A program made the position numbers and the translations under genes. The notes under the pieces were generated by a model, which saw nothing but the letters and a program-made list of their open reading frames with translations, did no database searches and was not told the origin of the DNA. From contig NC_060207.1 in NCBI RefSeq assembly GCF_021130785.1, positions 9,317,501 through 9,381,500 of the forward strand: DNA of 64,000 nt, read 5' to 3'. Source of the DNA: Homalodisca vitripennis (taxonomy: Eukaryota > Arthropoda > Insecta > Hemiptera > Cicadellidae). Of the stretch, positions 36,786-46,558 are shown in pieces; within the stretch, counting starts at the first letter, position 1, and every line of letters begins with the position of its first letter.

Positions 36786-37860
36786 TAGAACTATCTGAGT
36801 TTCTTCTTCTTCTATGGGGCGGCCTATTGCCATGCACTTAAGCCTCAATGCCCTCTTGCGCACCCCGGAAGGCCCGGAATAAGGCCTTTCAGTCTACGAT
36901 TTCAGCAGTTCCACAAACTGACGAAAACAACCTATCAGGTCCGCCTTGGGAAATTCACCACCCTTATGCAAACTACCAAAGATGGCATACCACTTCCTTG
37001 CTATTGCAGGACAATCAAAGGGCAGGTGTTCAGCAGTTTCCTCTTGCTCATCACACATTCTACAGAGCGGATTCTCCCGAAGGATACCGCTCTGTGAAGA
37101 TGCTTCCTCAGGTGATAATGTCTCGTTATCAGACCCGAGAAGTCATCGATCTACTTAGTGATAGAATGGCCACCCTGGAAGAAATCGACTGTAGTACCAT
37201 TCTGCTCATTTTCATACCCGGATGCAATGCTGTCTGACTATCTGTAAAAATATTGATCGTCTTACTCCTATATATCAGATGAAGATTCTCACGAGCAAAC
37301 TCCATAATGACTGCAACCTCCGCCCGGACAACTGTAGGATAAGGACCCATAGGAAACACCCCTATCTGCCCTATCTGCCTATCTGTATGGTCTCACTCCC
37401 ACAATTCTAGCGCCTGTGCCACTTTATGTTTTAGAGCCGCTGGTGAACCATTCAAGCTCCGCTGGTGGATGAGATTCCCTTCCCTCTGACCAATCGTCTC
37501 TAGGAGGTATCACAATCCTGAAGAGTTTCTCAAAGGAAAATGTTTGTGGCATCTGATCAGAGATTATGTGCAGAGCATCCTCCTGAATCAGGATGCTAAT
37601 TCTACAGTGCCCACCGCTACAGCCCGACCAGAGTTCCGCTTGCTGAAGACATTAGGCACTCCTCCTGGCCATAGCCCGAATGAAAATATCCAGGGGGGCG
37701 AGGTTGAGGCAACAATGTAGAGCTGCACCCGGCGCATTATGAAAAGTCCAAATGATAGTAAGGCAAGCTATCCTTTGGGTGCCAGCCAGACAAGTTACCA
37801 CCGTCTTGGCTTCCGTGTAGGGCCCTATCAAGGATCACGCCCAAGTACTTAACCCCAGAC
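36786..37860 (-). pseudogene. 3' part of a jockey/LOA-like non-LTR retrotransposon
   Basis: Read on the minus strand: 37849-37800 gives SGVKYLGVILDRAL, the RT thumb. About 37480-37430 gives LEWFTSGSKT, the RNase H start (usual YTDGSKT, first catalytic Asp lost). 37359-37129 gives YPTVVRAEVAVIMEF and INIFTDSQTAL, two RNase H catalytic blocks. 37100-36850 gives a CRMCDEQEETAEHLLFDCP-like zinc knuckle typical of LINE 3' ends. The frame is broken several times and everything 5' of the thumb is missing, as in 5'-truncated insertions. Confidence 0.82.
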
Positions 37861-37929
37861 TACAATAAAATGTAAGAGCCTCTGAGTAAAAATAGAAATG
37901 CTTGAGTTTTTAGTAGTGGTGTAATGTAA

Positions 37930-38710
37930 GTAGTAATATGGAAGAAAACAGAAGACTACTTTCTTTTGCGTGATAGCTTCATCCCAGAAAATCAAGTTAT
38001 GACCTACAGCAAGGTTTAGGAAAAGCTGGAGTAAACATTCACGTCGACGGTAAGCAAACAACTCTTAAAAGGAGGGAGATGAGCCGTGAGACCGTAGAGG
38101 AAACAACTTCTTACAGTGCATATGATGAAAAAAGACTAAATTGGGCAAAAATGCGCTAACTGGAGCGCAGAAGATTTGAGACAAGTGTTATTTTCTGATG
38201 ATATACACTTCCTTGTGCAGGGCCAGCGATCAAAGTTCATTCGAAAGGCAGTCAATGAATCACTTTCTGCTAGCCATTTTAACTAATCAGTTAAACATCT
38301 GACCAAGAAAATATTCTGGGACTGTTTTTAATACTCAGGAACTGGTATTCTTATTCCTATTGAAGGTATAATGAACAGTGACAAATACTAAGCATTGCTG
38401 GAGCAACGCTTAGCTATAGAGCTTGACAAAGTCAAGGCCGAAGAAACTGTAATTTCCCAACAAGACCACGTATCAAAGACTATGATGAAATACTTATAAT
38501 AATAATATTACCCTTCTGGATTGGCGTGCGAATTCACCTGATTTTAATCCTATTGAGAATTTGTAGGCAATATGTAAGGCTAGATTGCAAAAAATTAACT
38601 GTACGACAATAACGAAACTGGTGGAAGCAATGATTCAGGTTTAATCACAAACAATTGCAAACAATTTGTCTATTCCATGCCAAGAAAAATCCAGGAAGTC
38701 ATAAAAGTAA
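37930..38710 (+). pseudogene. Tc1-family transposase relic
   Basis: About 37995-38090 gives LRQGLGKAGVNIHVD and LLKGGR, the Tc1 paired-like DNA-binding region. 38120-38210 gives KRLNWAKMR and LRQVLFSDDIHF with the first catalytic Asp. About 38455-38475 gives QQDHVSK (usual QQDNxPxH, second Asp). 38520-38565 gives DWRANSPDFNPIEN with the last acidic residue, followed by a stop in place of Trp. The whole length is present but several stops and frameshifts make it dead. Terminal inverted repeats were not found. Confidence 0.85.
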
Positions 38711-39504
38711 AAGAGGTACATATTCCATACTTTGATGGTAACAATCTCATGTAAGTGTACCTAAATGTATCTTTGGCCTTAATAAATCATACATTATTAT
38801 TTTATTTACAAATTGGTTCTGCTTGTTCACATTAATTTACACAATTCTATATATTATCAAAGTAACCATTTTTAAATAGCATTTACATTTTGCTCGCGCT
38901 CGTGTGAGAGCCCCTACTTAAGGCGAAATGCTATATCCTGTAAGCCTATATTCAAGGATTCAAATATTCTTACTTTTCTGTCCATTTACATTTTGAGTTA
39001 TTCAACCGTTTATTTCGCGTAATAAACAACTCAGTTCATCACAATCTTAAGCAGTCCTAGAACATAAAAAATTTGAAGTACTGCATAAGTTTCTTTGATC
39101 GGCATATTCTTATTAGCGGCACTAAGCTGATCTTAATTCATTGTCTGATTCCCTCAATGCCGAAATTGGCGTCACAGTTGTTGAAAGAGGTCTGAAATCA
39201 GGTTTTTAATTAGTTGCCCATACAGCGTTCAGAAGTATTTAAACCATGCTATTACGCCTGGAAAATATAACATTTTTGTATGCGTATGTTTTAATTATTA
39301 ATAGTTATTACTTTGTAATATCTATGAGAGAAAAGCAGGATCTTTTGATACTATTTTACAGTTGGACACTGTTAGTAACAAAGAATTTTAAGTTCATTTT
39401 CAAAGTTTTATATTTTTATTATAATTAAATTCCAATATGTACTTGCATCAAAATGGACATTTGCCGTACATAAACGTACATTCTCCGTCATGCATAATAT
39501 ATGA
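38711..39504. other. No gene or repeat recognised
   Basis: AT-rich spacer; nothing supportable. Confidence 0.4.
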
Positions 39505-39668
39505 TCAGAAGTACTTGGTAGGAACTAAGCTATTACCTTTTTTCTCCTTGTCTCTTTCTAAATATACGATACCAGCTGCTTCGCCCATAATATCCAGCTT
39601 AACCAACCACTCCTTAGTCCATACTGTCAACAGCAGAACAGCTGTTACTTCCAGTTCATGTTTAGAGA

Positions 39669-39778
39669 CGAGCTCCTCACGCCTGAGATTTAATGGGGTG
39701 ATCAACCGAGGCGGAGAGAAAGAGTGGGGATGGAGGGGCCCCTCCTGTCAACTACAGATAGCCCGTGTGAGGAGCTCG
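39669..39778. repeat. 110-bp segment bounded by 12-bp inverted repeats, in the RNase H region
   Basis: CGAGCTCCTCAC (39669-39680) and GTGAGGAGCTCG (39767-39778) bound a segment that interrupts the RNase H homology of the LINE. Its first 62 bp (39669-39730) are exactly repeated in inverse orientation at 44006-44067, upstream of FBXO22. It may be a small inserted MITE or the product of a template switch. Confidence 0.7.
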
Positions 39779-40097
39779 TGTCAGTTTTGGATCCATCAGT
39801 ATAAACATAAACATAACCTAAATGTGATAGTGACATTTTTTCTAACCACAATTGTTTTAGAGTTTCTTTACTCGTATTCTTTTTACTTACTTCTAAATTT
39901 GTTAATCTAGTATCGCCTTTTATACTATTTTCTTCCATAAATAAAGGTAATTCAAAATCCCAGTCATTTTTAAATCCTTCAGTTTCCATGATGTTAGGCA
40001 TCATTTCAGTTACATTATTAAATGACTTTATAAATAAGGGTAACTTTTTCTTTTGCCAATAACCATTATTTTGACTTAACATATTTAAGTAACACAT
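39702..40097 (-). CDS. LINE RNase H region, frameshifted continuation of the RT frame
   Basis: Continues the retrotransposon polyprotein after one frameshift near 40.07-40.10 kb. It includes a linker rich in Lys and Asn and then YVYVYTDGSKTDTSSSHGLS, where YTDGSKT is the first catalytic block of RNase H. Homology stops about ten residues later, where the 110-bp segment begins; the remaining RNase H blocks are not seen. A minus-strand frame at 39505-39705 (TAVLLLTVWTKEWLVKLD) follows but I do not recognise it. Confidence 0.75.
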   Translation of the reverse strand: MCYLNMLSQNNGYWQKKKLPLFIKSFNNVTEMMPNIMETEGFKNDWDFELPLFMEENSIKGDTRLTNLEVSKKNTSKETLKQLWLEKMSLSHLGYVYVYTDGSKTDTSSSHGLSVVDRRGPSIPTLSLRLG

Positions 40098-42545
40098 TTC
40101 TAAATGCTGGATGACTGTTTTCTAAGAGTATCTTATATACTAAGTTATCTGTAAGAATACTTCTTCTGATTCCCAATGGCATCACAGCGGCTTCAGCTTG
40201 TAGGGCTATAACTGGTGTGGAGCAAAAGGAGCCTAAGGCAAGTCTGAGTGCCTGATTTTGAATTAAATCTAGTTTACCCAAATTACTTTTTGATACATGA
40301 CCAAACAATGCACAACAATAATCTAATTTTGATCTTATTAGGCTTTTATATGCTTGTATGGCGAAATTAGGGTTGCAGCCCTTTGTTCCACAAATAATAG
40401 ACTTAATAATATTAAGATCTATAGAGCCTCTATTTACTAGGTCCATAATATGTTGTTTAAAGGTTAATTTATGATCCAGTATAACCCCTAAGATCCTAAC
40501 GTTATCTCTAATTGGAACCAGGTGACCATTAATTGTAACTTGTTCAATATTGTCTTGTCTTTTCCTTGTAAAACATATAGTGTTGCATTTTGATTCATTA
40601 AAATATAATTGTAGGCTATCAAATGCAGTAATCAGTTTTTTTAGTGCACACTGTAAGTTTTTACTTACCAATTCTCCTTTTTTGTGTGAAAAGTATATGA
40701 CTATGTCATCAGCATACTGCAAGGACTTTATTTCATTGGGTAGACTTACATTAATTTGAGAAATATATATAGCGAATAACAATGGTGATAGCACACTACC
40801 TTGCGGAAGGCCCCTTGTTGTAGTCCTGGATAAAGATATATAATTACTTGATACATTTACCTGTCTGTCAGTTAGCCAGCTATGTAGGTACCTTATAAAT
40901 TTACTGGGAAAATTAAGTCTAATCATTTTATTGCATAGCTCAGGAATGTATACATTGTCATATGCTCCAGTTATATCAAGTGAGGCTACCATGGTTGTCT
41001 CATTATATGTTAAAGCTGTTAAAATATCAGACATAAAATTTACAAGGTAATCATTACAGCCTCGTTTTCTCCTAAATCCATATTGGGTTGGAGGGATCAC
41101 TCTTAATTTTTCAGAGATCCATTCTAGCCTATTTTTTATCATTGTATTCATTATTTTAACAAGACAACTAATTAAAGATATAGGCCTATATGAAGTTTCT
41201 TGTAGCTTATCTTTAGTTGGTTTAAGAAGGGCTATTACTTTGACTCTTTTCCATTCTTGCGGGATATTTGATATTCCATTCCAGATGTCGTTAAAAATAT
41301 TTAACATAAGTTCTAGTGCACTATCAGGTAAATACTTTATCATTGTATAACTTACCCCATCCATTCCAGGAGATGTATTTCTGGTTTTAGACTTAATGGC
41401 TAACTTAATTTCATTTATTGTAAAGTTTTTTTCCAATGGGCTATTTGTCAAAGGGAGATTTGGACTATGCAATTCATTGTAGTGGGGTACATAATCAGCT
41501 ACAATATGTTTTATAAATTTTTCACAAAGTTCATAGTTGTTTTGTATTTCATTTTGTTCAGTTAGGCTATTATTATTGTGTAATTTTTTAATTATTCTCC
41601 AAGCAAAAGATGTGTTTTTCTTATCATCTATTTTACTACAAATATCCTCCCATCCATATTTTTTTGCTAATTGTATTTCATTTCTCGCTTTAATTTGAGC
41701 CATTTGAAAGGTGTGATAATTTTCCACTGTCATATTTTGTTTAAATTTTTTGAAAGCCAATCTACGGTAGGCTACCGCCCTTGAACAGTTTTCATTCCAC
41801 CACATTTTGGGTTTAAATCCTTTTGCATTTACACTCGGCTCCTTATGTCTGGGAACAGATTTATCTATTGCTAGGCTTATTGTATTATAAAGTTCCTCAA
41901 TTTTACTTTCTGTTGTTAGGATCTCTAAGTTTTTGAGATAGTTATCTATATAAGTAGCATATTGTCCCCAGTTGGCTTTTTTTAAATTTCTTTCATTACT
42001 ACTACTTATATTAAAATTAACAGTAGTGGCTTCCTTCTTAATTAAATTAACAGTATCAAAAGATATGTGTATTGGAAGATGATTACTGCCTAAACAATCA
42101 TTACTTACCTCCCAAGAATTAAGTATAGAGTGCAATTTGGGTGTGGCAAAAGTTAAATCCAAAGTAGATGACTGATGATATAGTGTTGGAACTGTAGTGC
42201 CCTGGTTATTATTTAATAATATAAATTCAGAATTTGAGTAAGCGTTAAAAATATCATTACCCCTAGTGTCTGCTTTGGCAGCACCCCAGTAGGGGTGATG
42301 TGCGTTCCAATCTCCGCATAATAAGCAAAAGCCTATATTTTTAGAAAATAAGTTGTCTTGCCAAAAATTTTTTTGTACTTTCCTATTTGTACAATAAATA
42401 TGGTATATGGTTATAGGGGCACTAAAATTATTTATTGTTATTGCTAATAGTTGCATGTTATCAGTATTATAACTTATTTTCTTGCTAAAGGTGATATTTC
42501 TATGAATAATAAAAGCTACTCCTCCATAGGCTCGCTCACTCTGTA
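39779..42545 (-). mobile_element. Jockey-like LINE insertion, truncated at both ends
   Basis: Extent of recognisable retrotransposon sequence: from the truncated endonuclease (about 42545) through RT to the start of RNase H (about 39779). The 5' junction lies within or at the edge of an exon of a plus-strand gene (42545-43135). No poly(A) tail or target-site duplication can be assigned because the 3' end is replaced by the 110-bp segment. Confidence 0.8.
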
Positions 42546-42852
42546 GCAAAACCGATGACTCACCTTTGGAAATGTATGAGACTGGGGATTTGAAAATGGA
42601 CATTGATGATGATATAAACTTAAAAGAGGAAGTATTAAAAGAAATTTCATGTGACAAAATCAACACTCCTAATGACGAGGCCCGCACAAAGAGAATATAC
42701 GAAAAAAATGACATCCTGATGGAATACATGAAAAGACAAACAACTACTTCAGACCAAAAAGAATATATTGATAAACATTTCACACAAATGTTAACTACAT
42801 TAGAAGCAATGGCCACTACTTCGCAGATACCAGTTAAGGTAAGTCCAATCAC
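40066..42852 (-). CDS. Non-LTR retrotransposon endonuclease-reverse transcriptase
   Basis: A 928-codon frame. Codons from about 105 on are a LINE ORF2. The endonuclease part has YGGVAFIIHRNI, CGDWNAHHPYWG (about residue 180), LDLTFATP and the catalytic SNHLPIHISF. The reverse transcriptase has SPGMDGVSYTMIKYLP, SYRPISLISCLVKIMNTMI, QYGFRRKRGCNDYLVNF, SLDITGAYDNVY, LPQGSVLSPLLFAIYIS (about 680) and LQYADDIVIYFS with YADD at 40705-40716 (about residue 713). The thumb has RILGVILDHKLTFKQH. The N-terminal EN blocks are absent: the first ~100 codons are antisense to a plus-strand exon, so the element is 5'-truncated near 42545. Almost intact otherwise, with jockey-type domain order (EN-RT-RNase H). 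Reverse transcription is by target-primed nicking. Confidence 0.9.
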   Translation of the reverse strand: MIGLTLTGICEVVAIASNVVNICVKCLSIYSFWSEVVVCLFMYSIRMSFFSYILFVRASSLGVLILSHEISFNTSSFKFISSSMSIFKSPVSYISKGESSVLLQSERAYGGVAFIIHRNITFSKKISYNTDNMQLLAITINNFSAPITIYHIYCTNRKVQKNFWQDNLFSKNIGFCLLCGDWNAHHPYWGAAKADTRGNDIFNAYSNSEFILLNNNQGTTVPTLYHQSSTLDLTFATPKLHSILNSWEVSNDCLGSNHLPIHISFDTVNLIKKEATTVNFNISSSNERNLKKANWGQYATYIDNYLKNLEILTTESKIEELYNTISLAIDKSVPRHKEPSVNAKGFKPKMWWNENCSRAVAYRRLAFKKFKQNMTVENYHTFQMAQIKARNEIQLAKKYGWEDICSKIDDKKNTSFAWRIIKKLHNNNSLTEQNEIQNNYELCEKFIKHIVADYVPHYNELHSPNLPLTNSPLEKNFTINEIKLAIKSKTRNTSPGMDGVSYTMIKYLPDSALELMLNIFNDIWNGISNIPQEWKRVKVIALLKPTKDKLQETSYRPISLISCLVKIMNTMIKNRLEWISEKLRVIPPTQYGFRRKRGCNDYLVNFMSDILTALTYNETTMVASLDITGAYDNVYIPELCNKMIRLNFPSKFIRYLHSWLTDRQVNVSSNYISLSRTTTRGLPQGSVLSPLLFAIYISQINVSLPNEIKSLQYADDIVIYFSHKKGELVSKNLQCALKKLITAFDSLQLYFNESKCNTICFTRKRQDNIEQVTINGHLVPIRDNVRILGVILDHKLTFKQHIMDLVNRGSIDLNIIKSIICGTKGCNPNFAIQAYKSLIRSKLDYCCALFGHVSKSNLGKLDLIQNQALRLALGSFCSTPVIALQAEAAVMPLGIRRSILTDNLVYKILLENSHPAFRNVLLKYVKSK

Positions 42853-43135
42853 TTTATGGCCAGTTTTAATTAAACCAATATTTATTGTTTAGTAGTAAAA
42901 TTTAAATTGAATTAAATTTAAAACAAGTAATAGTATCTCAAAACTATGCCACGGAAAATTCTGTCAAATTTATGTTTTAGGAAGAAGAGTGTAACAGAAG
43001 GCAACCAGGCAATACCAATATTAGCAAACAGAGGAGTTACTTTTCCACGAAAAAGAACAAAAAATCCTCGCAGAGAGGCCTCACAGAGGAGGAAAAGTTA
43101 GAAATTTGCCTAGACTTAATTAAGCCTTCTGAGTA
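42545..43135 (+). CDS. Last two exons of an unrecognised gene, cut off by the LINE
   Basis: An open frame from about 42545 reads SKTDDSPLEMYETGDLKMDI and continues to IPVK at 42840, then a perfect donor GTAAGT. After the acceptor GTTTTAG (ends 42981) a second exon reads EEECNRRQPGNTNISKQRSY and ends GLTEEEKLEICLDLIKPSE and TAA at about 43135. An AATAAA follows at 43152. Acidic then basic composition, plus a YIDKHFTQMLTTLEAMA helix and a terminal helix, resembles the tail of MADF/Myb-type DNA-binding or transposon-linked proteins, but I do not recognise it. Upstream exons are not visible on the far side of the LINE, so it may be a broken gene or part of a composite transposon. Confidence 0.6.
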
Positions 43136-43708
43136 ACAATGGAAGACTTCAATAAATTATATAAATTTGTGTAATTGTAATTGTATCATAAATATTTATA
43201 TTCGTAGCATTAGAGATCAGCACAGGACTAAATTATTTTCATCATCCGTATTACATAAAATTTCTGTAATATAAGTGTAATATTTCTTACATAAATATAA
43301 GTGTTTAAAATTGTAAACCAAAAATATACTCATATATGATCTTAAACTGAATTTGTCAGTTACAGTAATATAATATAATTAGCAAAATTTTGTATTTATT
43401 AATGATGTCACGTGCTATGTTAGGTATTTAAGTCAGGTAGTTGTCATTGATTTTGTCATATTTCTATTATTATGTTTTTGGTTGAATATTTACTCGCAAG
43501 TTTCTTTTTTAATCTTTTTTAATACCCTTAGTTTATTACAGCTATTACATAACTCTTATTACAGATTTTGTAGTGTAATTATTAATTTATTTACTACCAA
43601 TTAAGGACTCCACATTATAATATGTTGCTTTTGCCCTATTAATTTGAATATATTCCAATAGCACAAAAAGATTATGACATTTTATTCGTTGTGCACCATC
43701 TCACATTT
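43136..43708. other. No gene or repeat recognised
   Basis: AT-rich; polyadenylation-type words only. Confidence 0.4.
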
Positions 43709-43710
43709 TG

Positions 43711-43880
43711 TAAAGTGTCTTTGGAGTTATAAAGAAAGTTCAATATTAATATAATTAATTCGATATAATTTCTATGTTTTGCAGATATGTTCGTGTAAAG
43801 TGTCTTTGGAGTTATAAAGAAAGTTCTATATTAATATAATTAATTCGATATAATTTCTATGTTTTGCAGATATGTTCGGA
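43711..43880. repeat. Two-copy tandem duplication, 85-bp unit
   Basis: TAAAGTGTCTTTGGAGTTAT starts at 43711 and again at 43796, with one visible substitution across the unit. Lies 400 bp before the FBXO22 start codon; each unit ends with TTTTGCAGATATG. Confidence 0.93.
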
Positions 43881-44005
43881 TATAAAACGACTCATTAATT
43901 CGTAAGATAATAGAAATCAGAACCGTTCCGAACTGAGGTCGCTATCAGCCGCATGTACAGAGTTTGTCAGGAATTTTCGGGATTTATCGGTACTGCTCGG
44001 CTCTG

Positions 44006-44067
44006 TCCCCACTCTTTCTCTCCGCCTCGGTTGATCACCCCATTAAATCTCAGGCGTGAGGAGCTCG
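44006..44067. repeat. 62-bp exact inverted copy of 39669-39730
   Basis: Identical (62 of 62) to the reverse complement of 39669-39730. It sits within the likely 5'UTR/promoter of FBXO22 (193 bp before the ATG). The inner flanks are unrelated. A possible 7-bp TTAGAGA lies outside both copies (39662-39668 directly, and four bases away at 44072-44078). Confidence 0.9.
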
Positions 44068-44260
44068 TTGATTAGAGAAGGAGAGAACTGAGTGAGAAGG
44101 CTTGTCTGCCATTGTTAATTTTTGTTTGTTTGAAACAAAACTTATGTTATTATTTCGTTAGTTTTTACAGATAGACTATGCTACTTGTTGTTTTTTGACA
44201 TATCAATTGAAAAGAGGTGTAATAATTTTGTACGATATTCAATTTTTAACCTTTAATGCA

Positions 44261-44281
44261 ATGGACGATAAAAAGGTTGTG
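44261..44281 (+). CDS. FBXO22: FBXO22 exon 1 (start)
   Basis: ATG at 44261 encodes MDDKKVV and stops at the donor GTG|GTAAGT (phase 0). The GC-richer sequence before it (43.92-44.12 kb) is the likely promoter/5'UTR. Another ATG five bases upstream is out of frame. Confidence 0.7.
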
Positions 44282-46504
44282 GTAAGTTTTAATTCCTTTT
44301 AGCCCTAGGCTAAGTTATATAGGCAACTTTAAATAGGTTTCGGCCTAAAAGAAAATTATAGCGTGTTTTAGAGGTGCTAATATTTTAAAGTTACAAGTTA
44401 ATATTGATCTTAACCAGTAGGCTAATGTTAGTACTAAATTAGTGTTACCCTTGTATTTAATGGTTATGTGCTGATAAGAGACTGATTGGATATCTATTTG
44501 TTCTGTATCATTGATAACATTAGTTTCTGTTTATTTATTTTGTTGCCCCACCATCTTAGTAAATATTGGGTATGGGCCCACTGATTTAATACCACTTATG
44601 CTTTCATTACAATGTAAACATTAATCCTAAGGATCCCAGTTTTGGGTCGAGTATGATAAGCAGACCTGGTTTTTATATAGATTAGTACAATCATTGATAC
44701 TTATACTTATAAGTTAATAACACAAAATTTGTATTTTGCCGCTCTGGCCGTTAATGCTGCCCCGCGCTGATGGCCGGAGGCACTCGCATTTTGGGTGGCG
44801 GAGTGTGATCAAGAATAAAAACAAGTTTTTTTTTTCAGTAAAGAGTTTAGTTTTTGTTTGGTAATGTTTGTTTTTGTTGAATTTTTGTGTTTGGAGAAAT
44901 TTAGGGGTAAAACACAGAAGTACAACAAAGCGACGCACCAGCTGAACAGGCGGCGAAACTCTGCAATCACGTTATCTACTAGACCGCTCGACTTTGACCT
45001 CTGTCTGAGGATGGGGAGAGGTTTGCGATAAGACAATTCCTGTTTTATATTGACAAAATATTGTTCTACGCTAATCTAGTAATCAGTAGAAGGAAAATGT
45101 CAAATAACGATTCATGTCTGGGTGTGGTCGATACAAACCCAAAGTACCAAATATCTATATCCATAATCACAATCATATTTTAAATTAAAACAACTAGCCT
45201 AATATACAACGCACATAGTGAAAATCTTATAAATAATAAATGAGGTCTAACGATCAAACTAACTATTAGAACTGGAAACAGGAAAAACCCATTAATAGGC
45301 CTGATAATGAAATGATAGCATAAAAAACATTTATAACAAGAAATACGAAATATGTGTACTTTTTTATATGTTTTCTCCTGTATAGCAATGATTAACCGTT
45401 TTCGAGAAGTTGTTGAAGCATCTTCTCTAGAAAACTGTACTTCTCTTCTGCACAAATACTCACAGAGATGATCTGCAAGCAGGACGGCTGATATGCCACT
45501 TTTTAAACTTCGTTTCAAGGTCCTCCACGAGCTTTCAACTGTTTGTTATTATCTATAAAAGAAAATACGTTTATTGTATGAAAAAGTGTTTATAGTTGAT
45601 AAAAGTTAGTTATTGTTCAAACTCATTATCGGTTAGTTATATTATAATTGAGTAATATCATGTGTCAATATCGATATGAATTTAGTGGGTAGGAGAAAGT
45701 GGTGCTGTTAGAGTAAGTCATTACGTGGGACAGTTGGAGGGTTATCTAGGTCAGATGTTGCTCTTGTACAGCCTGTAGGCGTTAAATGTTCTTGAGCAGT
45801 GAAACATTTCTGGTTTCCCAGTCCCATGATATGTTTGACTACTGAATTCTAATTTGGTGAATGTAGGTGTTGTGATCTTAACATATTCCTGGATGGTGTG
45901 GTGGGTGGTAAAGTGGAGTGGCAGTTGACATAGTTCCTCACCAACCACAGAGAGTCTGTGAGACGACGGAGTGTACGGTTCTTTAATAAAGGCATTTTTC
46001 ATTTCATTTCTCCATTTGAAAGGATTCCAACTTCTTCCCAATCATCAGTGATATTACTAGGAACCAGACAGGAGAAGCATATCTGTTTAAGATGAGGCTG
46101 ATGATAGTCTTATATATTAGCATTTGAGCTCTTAGGCTCTTTACACAAATAACAGGCCATCATTGACATAATGTCTCATGGGTTGTATTGTTTTCAATAA
46201 GTGTTTTCAAAAGTATGCATAGGTTTTTTTAAAGATATATCTAAATTCAAGTGTAGAAATGTATAAAAATGTCTCACTGTTTATTAAACGTTTTTTGCAG
46301 TAAAACTATCCGATTTAAAAATAAGATGTTTAATTTGATAGTGATTATGCGTAAGCAATGACAAAACTTTAAAAACTGAACTAAGTAACAATTTTGTGAG
46401 CAGTGAGTATGTATAGAGACGTATTCGGGGTCTCAATATCAGAGCGAGTACTGGGGTTATTGAGATATCGTTGACTGTGTGTAAGCCTTGAGCGCATGTA
46501 TAGG

Positions 46505-46558
<54 letters not shown>

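Noticed and set aside
36848..37237. 129-codon plus-strand frame
   Set aside because: Antisense of the LINE RNase H/zinc-knuckle relic, whose minus-strand motifs are recognisable.
42546..42852. N-terminal part of the LINE protein
   Set aside because: No endonuclease motifs; it is antisense to a plus-strand exon with a perfect donor.
45180..46041. 112- and 96-codon minus-strand frames in FBXO22 intron 1
   Set aside because: No recognised motif or splice support; left as possible degraded transposon DNA.
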